Source: Acidobacteriota bacterium
GTDB taxonomy: Bacteria > Acidobacteriota > Terriglobia > Acidiferrales > UBA7541
DNA: 52,278 bases
Assembly: GCA_003223215.1 (NCBI GenBank)
Contig: QHYH01000118.1
Location: 44,673 to 96,950 of the forward strand
Direction of reading: 5' to 3'
The position numbers and the translations under genes are program-made. Shown piece by piece: positions 1 through 8,369 of this stretch. Below the pieces are notes generated by a model. The model worked only from the letters and a program-made list of their open reading frames with translations, was not told the DNA's origin and searched no databases. The stretch's first letter is position 1, and every line of letters begins with the position of its first letter.

Positions 1-2
1 TT

Positions 3-1088
3 CGACGGGCCGCCACGCTAAATCCGCGCTTCGCTCCAGCACACAGACTGTTGGGAGTAACCCTGCGCCGCCAGGGCAATCATGCTGCCGCGCTTGCACA
101 ATTCCGCAGAGCCGTGGAGATCGATCCTAAGGACCCTGAGGCTCAATATGATCTAGGAAAGGAGTTAAAGACCGGCGGAGACACGGCCGGCGCGATCACT
201 GCTTTTCGGCGGGCGCTCGAGCTGAAGCCGGATTTCGAGCTGGCACACTACAACTTGGGTATCACCCTGCGTATGCAAGGGGATGTTGCTGCCGCTCACA
301 AGGAACTCGATGAGTTGAATGCGTTGCACGAGTTTCGCGCGCGCCTGGCGCAGGCCAAGCTTCTCATTCTCCAGGGAGTGGAAGCGCTCAAGAAGCAGGA
401 GCTGGATGCTGCGCAGACACTTTTTCAAAAGTCCATCGAGCAAAGTCCTGACTTGCCAACTGGCTATTACTACCTGGGCGTTACCTGGGAGCGTAAGGGA
501 GAACCTTCACGTGCTATTGCGGACTACCAGAAGGCGCTTGAGCTCAAGCCCGACTATGCGCAGGTCCACTCGAGCCTGGGGTTGCTCTATTGGCGGCAGG
601 GCGATCACGCTCGTGGGCTCGAGGAGTTCCGCCAAGCGGTCATGTCCGATCCGGACTTGGCGGAGGGGCATTACAACTTCGGCCTCGCGCTGGCGCAATC
701 AGCGCGACTAGAGGAAGCCGCTCGGGAGCTGAAGGAAGCGATCAGTCTCGATCCCAAATATACGGATGCACGCATCCAATTGGGCTTGGTACTCAGCCAG
801 AGCAACGATACGACTGGCGCAACCAATGTTTTCAGAGAGCTCGTGCGCCGCGACCCGAATTTTGCGGAGGGTCATAACAATCTTGGGTTGGTGCGTCTGC
901 AGGCGGGCGACATCAGCACGGCGGAGGCGGAATTTGCCGAGGCGGTGCGCTTGAAGCCGCTCTATGCGGAAGCCCACTACAATCTCGCCCTGGCCCTTCA
1001 TCGGCAAGGAAAGGAGGCAGAGTCGCGCGCCGAGTTCGAGCGAGCTTTCGAGATTTCGCCGGAACTAAGAAACGCGTCTCGCCCTTAG
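3..1088 (+). CDS. TPR-repeat protein, 5' end cut by window edge
   Basis: The reading frame is open to the left edge, so the true start lies upstream; the TTG at 51 is only the first start-like codon, and the residues before it (LNPRFAPAHRLLG) already fit a TPR helix. The visible part is an almost continuous run of about ten tetratricopeptide repeats of 34 residues with the usual pattern A-x-x-x-Y/F-x-x-A-L-E-L-x-P (for example YQKALELKPDYAQVHSSLGL, FRRALELKPDFELAHYNLGI). One irregular stretch near residues 80-115 lacks the consensus and probably forms a longer helix. TPR solenoids are protein-binding scaffolds; no catalytic domain is visible. The next gene begins 2 bp after its stop, so the two are probably co-transcribed. 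Signal peptide and partner are unknown because the N-terminus is missing. Confidence 0.9.
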   Translation, partial: RRAATLNPRFAPAHRLLGVTLRRQGNHAAALAQFRRAVEIDPKDPEAQYDLGKELKTGGDTAGAITAFRRALELKPDFELAHYNLGITLRMQGDVAAAHKELDELNALHEFRARLAQAKLLILQGVEALKKQELDAAQTLFQKSIEQSPDLPTGYYYLGVTWERKGEPSRAIADYQKALELKPDYAQVHSSLGLLYWRQGDHARGLEEFRQAVMSDPDLAEGHYNFGLALAQSARLEEAARELKEAISLDPKYTDARIQLGLVLSQSNDTTGATNVFRELVRRDPNFAEGHNNLGLVRLQAGDISTAEAEFAEAVRLKPLYAEAHYNLALALHRQGKEAESRAEFERAFEISPELRNASRP

Positions 1089-1090
1089 CG

Positions 1091-1903
1091 GTGTACTCCC
1101 CGAGAGTCTTGATATCTCTGATGGTGGCGCTGGGAACCGCTCTTGCTTGGAGCCCATCCGGATTGCGCTTATCCGCACCAGGCAGCTTCTTGCAGCAGGG
1201 CACGCCGTCGGAGCCCTCGACTACTGCCGCTCCGATTTGCGAATTTTCGCCGCCGGGAGCTTCCTTTTCCATTCCATACGTCCCGCAATCTCCAGTGCTG
1301 ACGACGGATCCGCAGTCTCCGGCCTGGTCGCGCGCATCTTCCACGTGGGTGGAAAACGACTGCACCCACCAGATCGAGTATCCCAAGCTCCGAACCGAGG
1401 TACGCGCATTTTGGACCGACTCCGACTTGTATCTGTTGTTCATTTCACCTTATTACGAACTGAACCTTTGGTTGCCACCTGATAACAGCAAGGACCGCCT
1501 CAAGCTTTGGGACCGCGACGTGGTTGAGTTTTTCTTGGGCGACAATTGGACGAATATCAATGTTTATCGCGAGTTCGAGATCGCACCAACGGGAGATTGG
1601 GTCGATCTGGCGATCGACCGTAACCGCGACATTTATGACGCCGACTGGAATTCCGGCTGGCAGCGGCAAGGCCGAATCGACGAAAAGAATCATACCTGGT
1701 ATGCCGGCGCTCGTGTGCCGCTGCATTCGGTGAGCGAGAAAAAGGTGGCAGCAGGGACCAAGTGGCGCGTTAACCTCTACCGCATCGATGGGCTCGGCGC
1801 GGATCCGCAACGCCGCTTCCTGTGCTGGCAGCCCACGTGTGTCGCGAACCGCGATCCCAACCACGTTCCGGAACATTTCGGCACCTTGGTTTTCATGCGG
1901 TGA
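1091..1903 (+). CDS. Secreted CBM9-like carbohydrate-binding protein
   Basis: 270 residues from a GTG start 2 bp after the TPR gene; an in-frame ATG at 1121 is an alternative. The N-terminus (VLISLMVALGTALAW) is a Sec-type signal or anchor. Residues about 75-270 look like the family-9 carbohydrate-binding / DOMON-like beta-sandwich: an early strand with VRAFWTDSDLYLLF, then RDVVEFFLGDN, YREFEIAPTGDWVDLAIDR, a WYAGARVPL strand and a closing WRVNLYRIDG segment, which is the order seen in CBM9-like proteins attached to exported enzymes. The TPR neighbour and the downstream sugar-acid enzymes suggest a role in binding sugar polymers or oligomers outside the inner membrane. No catalytic motif is seen. 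Family assignment is by pattern, ligand unknown. Confidence 0.7.
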   Translation: MYSPRVLISLMVALGTALAWSPSGLRLSAPGSFLQQGTPSEPSTTAAPICEFSPPGASFSIPYVPQSPVLTTDPQSPAWSRASSTWVENDCTHQIEYPKLRTEVRAFWTDSDLYLLFISPYYELNLWLPPDNSKDRLKLWDRDVVEFFLGDNWTNINVYREFEIAPTGDWVDLAIDRNRDIYDADWNSGWQRQGRIDEKNHTWYAGARVPLHSVSEKKVAAGTKWRVNLYRIDGLGADPQRRFLCWQPTCVANRDPNHVPEHFGTLVFMR

Positions 1904-1928
1904 CTGGAATTCTCGAGGGAGAAAACAC

Positions 1929-3221
1929 ATGCCTTTTGCGCTCGAATCAAATCGCCGCGGGTTCATGAAAATGCTGGCGGCCTCGCCGCTGCTGGCCCAG
2001 ATTGCTGCTCATCGGTTTTATGAAAAATCCGCCGCAGCAATCGGACTTGACCCGCGGGGGAACGTCTACAGCCGCCTGGGCGTCAAGACGGTGATCAATT
2101 GCCGTGGAACATGGACCTATCTGAGCGGTTCGCTGCAGTTTCCGGAAGTCCTCGACGCCGAAGCCCAAGCCGGCCGGTACTTTGTCAACATCGTTGAACT
2201 ACAGCGTGCGGTGGGGCGGAGGCTCGCGGAGTTGACGGGTGCGGAATCAGGGATTATCACCTCTGGCGCAGCCGGTGCGATGGCTGCTGCCACCGCTGCC
2301 TGCATCGCCGGCAATGACCCCAAACTCATTTGGCAACTTCCTGACACCACCGGCCTCAAGCACGAAGTCATCATGGTCGGCGGCCGCAGCGCATTCGACA
2401 GCGCCATCCGTCTCGCTGGTGCGAAGCTCGTCCTCGTCGAAAAGCCTGACGACATCGCGAACGCCATCAACTCCAACACCGCCATGATTTACACCACAGA
2501 CCTGAAGGAAAAGCTCGAACGCGAAGCAGTCATCGCAAGGCAGCACAACGTGCCGCTGTTACTGGACGACGCCGCTGGAATCCCCCCGATCGACAACATC
2601 AAGCTATACGCCAAGATGAAGCTCGACCTGTACACCTTTTCCGGCGGCAAGGGCCTGCGCGGTCCCCAGTGCAGCGGCGTGCTCCTCGGCCGCCGGGATT
2701 TAATTGAAGGGGCCCTGCGTAATTCCTGCCCCTTCGAGGGCGCCGTGTGCCGTCCCATGAAAGTCGGTAAAGAGGAGGTTATTGGGTGTCTTACCGCCAT
2801 TGAAACCTGGCTGAAAACGGACCCCAAGAAACTTGACAGCGAGTGGAACGCCCGCGTCGAGCGCATCGCAAAACTGGTCGAGACCGTTCCCGGCGTGAGC
2901 ACTGAAATCTACATTCCCGACGATGGGAATCGCTATCCCACCTTGCGGGTGTCCTGGGACCAAAAAGCCTGGGGTTTCACCATCACGGATTGCGTAGAAA
3001 AGCTCCGCGAGGGCGATCCGGTGATTGAAGTACTTGGGGTAGACAATCCGAGCATGGTAAGTGCCGTGCGCGAGGGCGTGGAAAAACCAAACCCAAAGGA
3101 GCTTAAGGAACAGAATCACATTGAGTTGGTTTCGATGACCATTCAACCAGGCGAAGAATTGATCGTGGGACAGCGACTGCGAACCATCCTAAGCTCGGCA
3201 CTCAAAGGAAAGCCGGCATGA
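1929..3221 (+). CDS. Tat-exported SelA-like PLP-dependent enzyme (D-glucosaminate ammonia-lyase type)
   Basis: 430 residues from ATG 1929, preceded by GAGGGAG; the frame is open further upstream, but that stretch overlaps the CBM9-like gene and lacks a ribosome site. Residues 8-30 contain a twin-arginine signal (NRRGFMKML then a hydrophobic stretch). The rest is a fold-type I PLP enzyme of the SelA / D-glucosaminate-6-phosphate ammonia-lyase group: an INCRGTWTYLSGS segment near the N-terminus, a glycine/alanine-rich ITSGAAGAMAAATAAC region, DDAAGIPP, and the Schiff-base lysine K241 in TFSGGKGLRGPQ. Family members remove ammonia from 2-amino-2-deoxy sugar acids by beta-elimination, giving an enamine that becomes a 2-keto-3-deoxy acid. 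The start codon of the RidA gene overlaps its stop (ATGA), so the two are translationally coupled, and RidA proteins hydrolyse exactly such enamine/imine products. Exact substrate is inferred. Confidence 0.82.
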   Translation: MPFALESNRRGFMKMLAASPLLAQIAAHRFYEKSAAAIGLDPRGNVYSRLGVKTVINCRGTWTYLSGSLQFPEVLDAEAQAGRYFVNIVELQRAVGRRLAELTGAESGIITSGAAGAMAAATAACIAGNDPKLIWQLPDTTGLKHEVIMVGGRSAFDSAIRLAGAKLVLVEKPDDIANAINSNTAMIYTTDLKEKLEREAVIARQHNVPLLLDDAAGIPPIDNIKLYAKMKLDLYTFSGGKGLRGPQCSGVLLGRRDLIEGALRNSCPFEGAVCRPMKVGKEEVIGCLTAIETWLKTDPKKLDSEWNARVERIAKLVETVPGVSTEIYIPDDGNRYPTLRVSWDQKAWGFTITDCVEKLREGDPVIEVLGVDNPSMVSAVREGVEKPNPKELKEQNHIELVSMTIQPGEELIVGQRLRTILSSALKGKPA

Positions 3222-4477
3222 AATTCCGGTTTTTCCTGGCCGCCTCGGTGCTCTCCTTTTCCTCCGGCGCACAAGGTCAGATTCGAGCGGTCAGGCCGCC
3301 TCACACGGCCGCGGCAAACGAGGAGCTAGGGTCGTCAGGAATCGACGCGGGGGATTACGTGTATGTCTCCGGCCAAGGACCTTTACTCGTGGACGGTGGC
3401 ACTCCGGCAAATTTTGCGGACCAAGTCCGCCAGTCTCTCGATAACATAAAAAGCGTGGTCCAGGCAGCAGGCCTCACCATGGCTCACGTCGTTTACGTTC
3501 AGGTCTATCTTCGGAACATAAATCGGTACGTGGAGTTGAACAACGTCTTCGCTGACTATTTTCCCAGCGATCCTCCCGCACGCGCAGTCCTGGGTGTTGC
3601 CCGCCTGCCCCAAGAGGAAGAAATACAAATCAACGCTGTCGCCGTTCGCGATCTCAAGGGAAAGCAGCCGGTGTCAGAGCCCAACTCCCCTCTGGCAAAG
3701 GGCTACTCTCCAGGAATGCTGACTTACGATCGCTTGTTTGTTTCCACCATGCCGGGCAACGATGTCTCTACGGGGACCGTTCCTCAAGACCCTGCCACCC
3801 AGGTGAATCTTGCGCTCGACCACATGAGTTCCGTGCTTCAGGCTGCGGGTCTCACGATGGCTCACATGGTTTTCGTGAACCCTTATCTCACTTCCGAAGT
3901 ACCCATGCGCATCATGAATCAGCAATATGCCCGGCGCTTTGAATTTGGGAATACCCCCGCACGGGCTACGATTGAGGTTTCCAGTTTGCCGCAAAGCGCG
4001 CACATCGCTTACACCGGCGTGGCCGTTCGCGATCTAAAGAGCCGGCGCTCCATCCGGCCGAAGAACATGCCGCCGAGCCCGACCGCCAGCCCCTGTGTCT
4101 TTGCTGGCGACACGCTGTATTGTTCAGCCAAGAGCGGATTTATTCCCGGGCCCAATGGCGGCGTTTATGCGGCGACGACGACCGACCAGACCCGTCAGAC
4201 GATGCGCAACCTCCTTGACAACCTGGAAGAGGCCGATCTGAGCTTCGATCAGGTTGTCGCGACAACCATTTACTTGGACGATTTGTCAGATAGTCCGCTC
4301 TTCGCAAAGGTCTACAAGAAGTATTTCAGCAGGATCCTGCCGGCCGAGGCGACCCTTCAGCAAATCCCCTCCGTTGAACGAAAACCGGACGCAGAAGGGC
4401 ACTATCCCGACTTGGAACAGATGTCTCTCATCGCCGTGCGTCTACGAGGGACCGCGAACCCACATCCTGTGCCGTAA
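3218..4477 (+). CDS. Exported protein with three tandem RidA domains
   Basis: 419 residues; the ATG overlaps the TGA of the PLP-enzyme gene. Residues 1-21 form a Sec signal peptide (FFLAASVLSFSSGAQG). Three RidA/YjgF domains follow, at roughly 28-148, 155-275 and 285-410. Domains 1 and 2 are close internal repeats (LDNIKSVVQAAGLTMAH versus LDHMSSVLQAAGLTMAH). RidA proteins are about 130 residues and act as trimers that hydrolyse reactive enamines or imines to ketoacids, so a triple fusion could make a one-chain trimer. The substrate-binding arginine of the PAR motif is kept in domains 1 and 2 (R122, R249) but replaced in domain 3 (PAE, E377). The glutamate usual later in canonical RidA is absent in domains 1 and 2 (IQINAVAV, IAYTGVAV). 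Activity in domain 3 is therefore doubtful. A signal peptide is unusual for this family. Confidence 0.88.
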   Translation: MKFRFFLAASVLSFSSGAQGQIRAVRPPHTAAANEELGSSGIDAGDYVYVSGQGPLLVDGGTPANFADQVRQSLDNIKSVVQAAGLTMAHVVYVQVYLRNINRYVELNNVFADYFPSDPPARAVLGVARLPQEEEIQINAVAVRDLKGKQPVSEPNSPLAKGYSPGMLTYDRLFVSTMPGNDVSTGTVPQDPATQVNLALDHMSSVLQAAGLTMAHMVFVNPYLTSEVPMRIMNQQYARRFEFGNTPARATIEVSSLPQSAHIAYTGVAVRDLKSRRSIRPKNMPPSPTASPCVFAGDTLYCSAKSGFIPGPNGGVYAATTTDQTRQTMRNLLDNLEEADLSFDQVVATTIYLDDLSDSPLFAKVYKKYFSRILPAEATLQQIPSVERKPDAEGHYPDLEQMSLIAVRLRGTANPHPVP

Positions 4478-4536
4478 CGGGTCACAACGAGCGAAAAGTT
4501 TGAACTGCGAGAGCCTTCCGAAGAATTCGCGGCAAG

Positions 4537-4554
4537 ACGAGCGTGGTTGCTCGT
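4537..4554. terminator. Hairpin between convergent genes
   Basis: A perfect 6-bp stem (ACGAGC / GCTCGT) with a six-base loop lies in the 138-bp gap between the convergent RidA and RraA-like genes. There is no T-tract on either side, so it is at best a weak or Rho-assisted bidirectional terminator. Confidence 0.25.
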
Positions 4555-4615
4555 GGCTCAAGAGCAATGGCGGCGTGTAACCTCATTTCCACAGTAAGTC
4601 ATAAGTCTTGCTCGG

Positions 4616-5557
4616 CTATTTTGCGCTTCGTTGCTTTCGAATCTCTTCCAAACGCCTCTTCAAATACTCCTGATATTCCTGCAGCAACTTTTGATCGCTT
4701 GGCGTGGAGTAAATGTCGCTCGACTTGTACTTCCCTTCGTCAAACTTCTTTTTTGTCCACTCATCATGAATGTGGATCTCATCCGCGCGGTCGAGGACCT
4801 CTCTCACCAGTTTCGGTGGAATGAAATACACGCCTTCGCGATCGCCAACAACTAGGTCACCCGGCATCACGGTTACGCCACCGATACGCACCGGAAGATT
4901 GATGCCTGTCAGCATGACGTTGCCGATGGGAGTCGGGTCGGCGGACCGGAAATAGGCGGGCATGTCGATCTCCGAAATGCCGTTGAGGTCGCGGATGCTT
5001 CCATCGACAACCAGACCGCCGCCGTTGGTTGCTCTCATCACATAGTAAAAGAGGTTGTCGCCCACGATAGTTCCATTTACCTTTTTGCCGAAAAGGTCCA
5101 CCACCAGCACATCGCCGGGTTGCAACATGTCGATCGCCGCCTGATTCGTAAGCCGTGGGATGCCGTGTTCTTTGGCTTTATCTTTGGCAATTTCGTCAAC
5201 GTCAGGGCGGAGGGGCATGAATTGCACCGTAAAAGCTCGTCCGACCATGGGCTTGCCCGGACGCAGAATCTGGAATCCGTCGGCGTACTGATTGTGGAAG
5301 CCCCGCTGCTCGAGCACGGCCCAAATCTCCTCGGAGGAAAGTTCCCGCGCCCGTTCGAGGAGGTCGTTAGGCACCTTGGGTCTGCCGTCGGGAAGACGAT
5401 CAAATGGCTCCTGCGCCGTGTAATCCACCAGATCCTGTTTAGAGAAGCTCAACAGTTGCGCCTGTGTCGACCCAGATGCAATGAACGTAATGACACTTAC
5501 CGAAAGAGCTGCCTTGACGCTCAGGCTGCCGAGAAGGCTAACGACAGTGCTTTTCAT
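4616..5557 (-). CDS. Exported RraA-like aldolase/decarboxylase-family protein
   Basis: 313 residues from the ATG at 5557, chosen over an ATG 48 bp further upstream because GGAGG sits just before it and the protein then begins directly with a Sec signal peptide (residues about 8-33, ending STQAQ). The mature part matches the RraA / HMG-CHA aldolase family: a GTIVGDNLF segment (G166-D167), the family's R-D metal/substrate motif in VDGSIRDLNG (R189, D190), and a closing VVGDREGVYFIPP motif. Enzymatic members are class II aldolases splitting 4-hydroxy-2-oxo acids to pyruvate plus a second product; others inhibit RNase E, which an exported protein could not do. A charged C-terminal extension (about 265-313) probably forms helices. 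It faces the enolase-superfamily gene across a 0.3-kb shared promoter region. Confidence 0.82.
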   Translation of the reverse strand: MKSTVVSLLGSLSVKAALSVSVITFIASGSTQAQLLSFSKQDLVDYTAQEPFDRLPDGRPKVPNDLLERARELSSEEIWAVLEQRGFHNQYADGFQILRPGKPMVGRAFTVQFMPLRPDVDEIAKDKAKEHGIPRLTNQAAIDMLQPGDVLVVDLFGKKVNGTIVGDNLFYYVMRATNGGGLVVDGSIRDLNGISEIDMPAYFRSADPTPIGNVMLTGINLPVRIGGVTVMPGDLVVGDREGVYFIPPKLVREVLDRADEIHIHDEWTKKKFDEGKYKSSDIYSTPSDQKLLQEYQEYLKRRLEEIRKQRSAK

Positions 5558-5722
5558 GGGACCTCCAACGTGGCGAGTATCTTGATTTGCGGGCGACACG
5601 TGCACTCATAACCTCCACCCTTCCCTGTCGCGCCAGGAAAACTCTCAGATGAGCCAGGATTTGTCAAACGCGAACCTTGTGTCGACGCGGCAATCTCGGT
5701 ATTGTCTTGCCTTCGCGCTGGA

Positions 5723-5753
5723 AATGGACTGCACCCGGCAATCGAAGTCCATT
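5723..5753. promoter_or_regulatory. Inverted repeat in divergent promoter region
   Basis: The 304 bp between the divergent RraA-like and dehydratase genes (5558-5861) contain a perfect 8-bp inverted repeat, AATGGACT (5723-5730) and AGTCCATT (5746-5753), separated by 15 bp. Centre spacing of about two DNA turns fits a dimeric repressor or activator operator controlling both genes. The regulator is not in the window, and no clear -35/-10 pair was identified nearby. Confidence 0.35.
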
Positions 5754-5861
5754 GGGGAGGCGGTGAAAAAGTTTGGGCGGCTCTGACAACCATCGCGAGA
5801 TGCCAGCAACGGTTTGGGTTCAGGACGCAGGCAAAAACTGCTCCGGGAATGGGGGAAGATT

Positions 5862-7229
5862 ATGCGCAATGACCATCGCCAGCTACTCGATCGCCGTGAA
5901 GTTTTGAAATCCTCCGCCGCCGCTCTGGGCGGCTCCCTGCTCATGGGGGAGACGATCGACGCTTATCCCAAAGGCGTCAATACGAACTCACGACCTTCGG
6001 ATCTGAAGATTACCGACCTTCGTGTGGCCACCATTGTGAAGCCGGGGCCGAGTCCTTGTCCTCTGATTCGAATCGATACCAACCAGGGCGTGAGCGGACT
6101 CGGCGAAGTACGCGACGGCGCTAGCCCGACTTACGCTCTTTTTCTGAAAAGCCGCATCCTCGGTGAGAACCCGCTACAAATCGACAAAATCTTCCGCAAG
6201 ATCAAGCAGTTCGGCGGACACGCGCGCCAGGGCGGCGGAGTCTGTGCTATCGAAATGGCCTTGTGGGACATCGCCGGCAAAGTTTACAACGCTCCGGTCT
6301 ACGCCATGGTGGGCGGCAAGTTCCGCGACAAGATTCGCATCTACGCGGATACGGAGGAATCCAAGGATCCCAAGATTTACGCGCAGCGGATGAAGGAGCG
6401 CAAGGAAAGGATGGGACTAACCTGGTTGAAGATGGACCTGGGCGTCGAGATGGTCGCCGACACACCCGGCACGGTTACCAATCCCTCGGACTTGAACCAA
6501 TGGCAAATGAACCAGCTTCCTCACCCTTTCTTGGCAATGGAAGTCACCAACAAAGGCATTGCCATGCTCGAGCAATACGTTGCAGCCGTGCGCGATGCCG
6601 TAGGCATGGAAGTTCCACTTTCCATGGACCATCTCGGACATCTCGGCGTGAAGTCCATTATTCGCCTCGGCAAGGCTTATGAAAAATATAACTTGTCTTG
6701 GATGGAGGATGTGATTCCCTGGACCTATACGGACTTGCTCAAGCAGATTTCGGAGGAAAGCCCCACCCCCATCCTCACCGGCGAAGACATTTACCTGAAG
6801 GAACCATTTCATGTTCTGTGCGAAAAGCATGCAGTCAGCAAGATTCACCCCGATCTTGCGACCTCGGGCGGCATCCTCGAAACGCACAAGATCGGAGACA
6901 TGGCCGAGGAATATGGCGTACCGATGGCCATGCACTTTGCGGGAACACCGGTTTGTTGTATGGCGAACGTGCATTGCGCCGCCGCCACCCAGAATTTTCT
7001 GGCTCTGGAGAATCACTCGCTCGACGTGCCTTGGTGGTCGTCGATGATCCAGGAGGGGCTCAACAATCCCATTGTGGAGCACGGCTGGATTGACGTCCCG
7101 GATCGTCCTGGTCTTGGCGTGACCCTCAACGAAGATGTAGTGCGACAGCACTTGGCCCCGGGTACGGGCTATTTCGAGCCCACACCGCAATGGGACAATG
7201 AACGATCCTGGGACCGCCTATGGAGTTAG
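5862..7229 (+). CDS. Tat-exported enolase-superfamily (mandelate racemase group) acid-sugar dehydratase
   Basis: 455 residues from ATG 5862, which follows GGGGGAAG; an in-frame upstream ATG (5814) lacks such a site. The N-terminus (LDRREVLKSSAAALGGSLL) is a twin-arginine-type signal. The mature protein is a mandelate racemase / muconate lactonising fold. Visible active-site residues are K190 and D192 in WLKMDLG, metal ligands D256 (SMDHLGH), E282 (WMEDVIP) and E308 (TGEDIY), and the D331-H358 dyad. The D-E-E-H spacing of 26, 26 and 50 residues, and the 27-residue D-H gap, equal those of mandelate racemase. Compared with it, about 35 extra residues separate K190 from D256. Most family members with this His dehydrate sugar acids to 2-keto-3-deoxy acids, which would feed the neighbouring aldolase-like protein. 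Substrate is not readable from sequence. Confidence 0.86.
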   Translation: MRNDHRQLLDRREVLKSSAAALGGSLLMGETIDAYPKGVNTNSRPSDLKITDLRVATIVKPGPSPCPLIRIDTNQGVSGLGEVRDGASPTYALFLKSRILGENPLQIDKIFRKIKQFGGHARQGGGVCAIEMALWDIAGKVYNAPVYAMVGGKFRDKIRIYADTEESKDPKIYAQRMKERKERMGLTWLKMDLGVEMVADTPGTVTNPSDLNQWQMNQLPHPFLAMEVTNKGIAMLEQYVAAVRDAVGMEVPLSMDHLGHLGVKSIIRLGKAYEKYNLSWMEDVIPWTYTDLLKQISEESPTPILTGEDIYLKEPFHVLCEKHAVSKIHPDLATSGGILETHKIGDMAEEYGVPMAMHFAGTPVCCMANVHCAAATQNFLALENHSLDVPWWSSMIQEGLNNPIVEHGWIDVPDRPGLGVTLNEDVVRQHLAPGTGYFEPTPQWDNERSWDRLWS

Positions 7230-7463
7230 GAAGGATTGTTGGTCAGCGGGGGTGTCTCCGTGTTTTTAATACGCCATCTGATTATTCCGACTCCCCCGCC
7301 TCCACCTATCTCAGGCAAATTCACAAACCCATGGCAAACGTTGCCAATGGGAAGGAATGCGAGTGAGCACTCTAATGTGAGTATGATAGTCGGAGGACGG
7401 CAACGACGGAGCCAGGCAAGCCCGGGAGAATTGGCATTGAGGTCGATTGGATCGGAGGGATGA

Positions 7464-7973
7464 GTGTCGAAATCCGAGCGAGAAGGGTCGAGTGGATCGG
7501 CGGTAGCTGTGGTCTTCCTTTTAACGGCGGTGATGTTTGTGTCGGCCACCTGGGCACAGGTGAAACCTTTGCCAACTCCGCAGGCTCGCAAAAGGATGGT
7601 TCAGGCCGTGGACAAAACCTTGCAAGAAGGCCCGCATGCAAAGTTGCCGCCGCATCTTTCCACTTTGCTAGGCCTATCGCAGGAACAAGAGTGCCCCGTT
7701 AGGCAAGGTGTGGTGCGGACCGGGAAGGTGGTCCAGGGATTTGATGTCTCGACCTCAAACAAAAACGACGTTGTTCTTTTTATTGTGAACGAGACAACAA
7801 ACAGCCAAACCCTCTATTTGACCTCGCAGCAAGGCGTGCTGCGGAAAGTAGTCTCGGTTGAGGAGGGGGTGGGCCGGGTTCAAAAGGTTACCGGCGAAGC
7901 TCGGAAAGCGTTCGAGAAAGAAAAGCAGTTTTGGTTGGATCGGCTAGCCCCGGTAGGTGCGCCGAAGCATTGA
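7464..7973 (+). CDS. Small secreted protein of unknown function
   Basis: 169 residues from a GTG start just after GGAGGGA. Residues 13-32 form a signal peptide (AVAVVFLLTAVMFVSATWA), followed by a hydrophilic proline-containing stretch, one cysteine (ECPVRQG) and a small beta-rich core (VVLFIVNETTNSQTLYLTSQQG), ending in a charged helix (KAFEKEKQFWLDRL). I do not recognise a family. It stands alone, with 234 bp upstream and nearly 400 bp downstream free of genes. Confidence 0.7.
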   Translation: MSKSEREGSSGSAVAVVFLLTAVMFVSATWAQVKPLPTPQARKRMVQAVDKTLQEGPHAKLPPHLSTLLGLSQEQECPVRQGVVRTGKVVQGFDVSTSNKNDVVLFIVNETTNSQTLYLTSQQGVLRKVVSVEEGVGRVQKVTGEARKAFEKEKQFWLDRLAPVGAPKH

Positions 7974-8369
7974 TGGATGTCTGACCATATTAAGGACTTA
8001 CCGCGCGCTCTTCGTGACTTCGAAGAACCGACAATTTACTCCAGGCAACAAACATCGTCAGACGATCGCCCCACGCACCAACTTTTTTCTCCCTTCCCCC
8101 CCAAACCTTCGCCTAGGCAGGCGATTTCCTAAGTGTCACTAATGAGGTGGGCACAGATGCCCTATGTGCCAATTGCCCACCAAAATAGCCCCCCTCTATT
8201 CTGCAATGGCAGAAAGGCATCCTCGAAGCCCTGACGGATCAGGTCTATTCGCAGCCACACCATTGTCACGCCACTTGAGAGGCGTGAAGCCTGACGCGGG
8301 CGGGATGAGCCGAACGGTAAAGGCTCCACCGGGAATTGAAAGGCCGAAGGGGATCCAAGGAGAAATCAA
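7974..8369 (+). promoter_or_regulatory. Structured 0.4-kb leader region before the Kelch lipoprotein gene
   Basis: No convincing gene lies here. Two overlapping inverted repeats share bases 8150-8153: GGTGGGCA (8146-8153) with TGCCCACC (8174-8181), and GGCACA (8150-8155) with TGTGCC (8165-8170). They cannot form together, so the RNA could switch between two states. Further down a 6-bp hairpin CACGCC/GGCGTG occurs at about 8267-8286, and a G-rich stretch leads into the ribosome site AAGGAG before the GTG start at 8370. Together these look like a 5' untranslated leader with secondary structure. I could not match it to a known riboswitch class. Confidence 0.35.

Noticed and set aside
6417-7190. 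257-codon minus-strand open frame within the dehydratase gene
   Set aside because: The plus strand has an intact enolase-superfamily protein with all active-site residues, so the antisense frame is a composition effect.
7499-7508. Second GGCGGTAGC sequence resembling an ops element
   Set aside because: It lies inside the coding sequence of the small secreted protein, where the codons explain it, and no NusG-like gene or polysaccharide operon follows directly.
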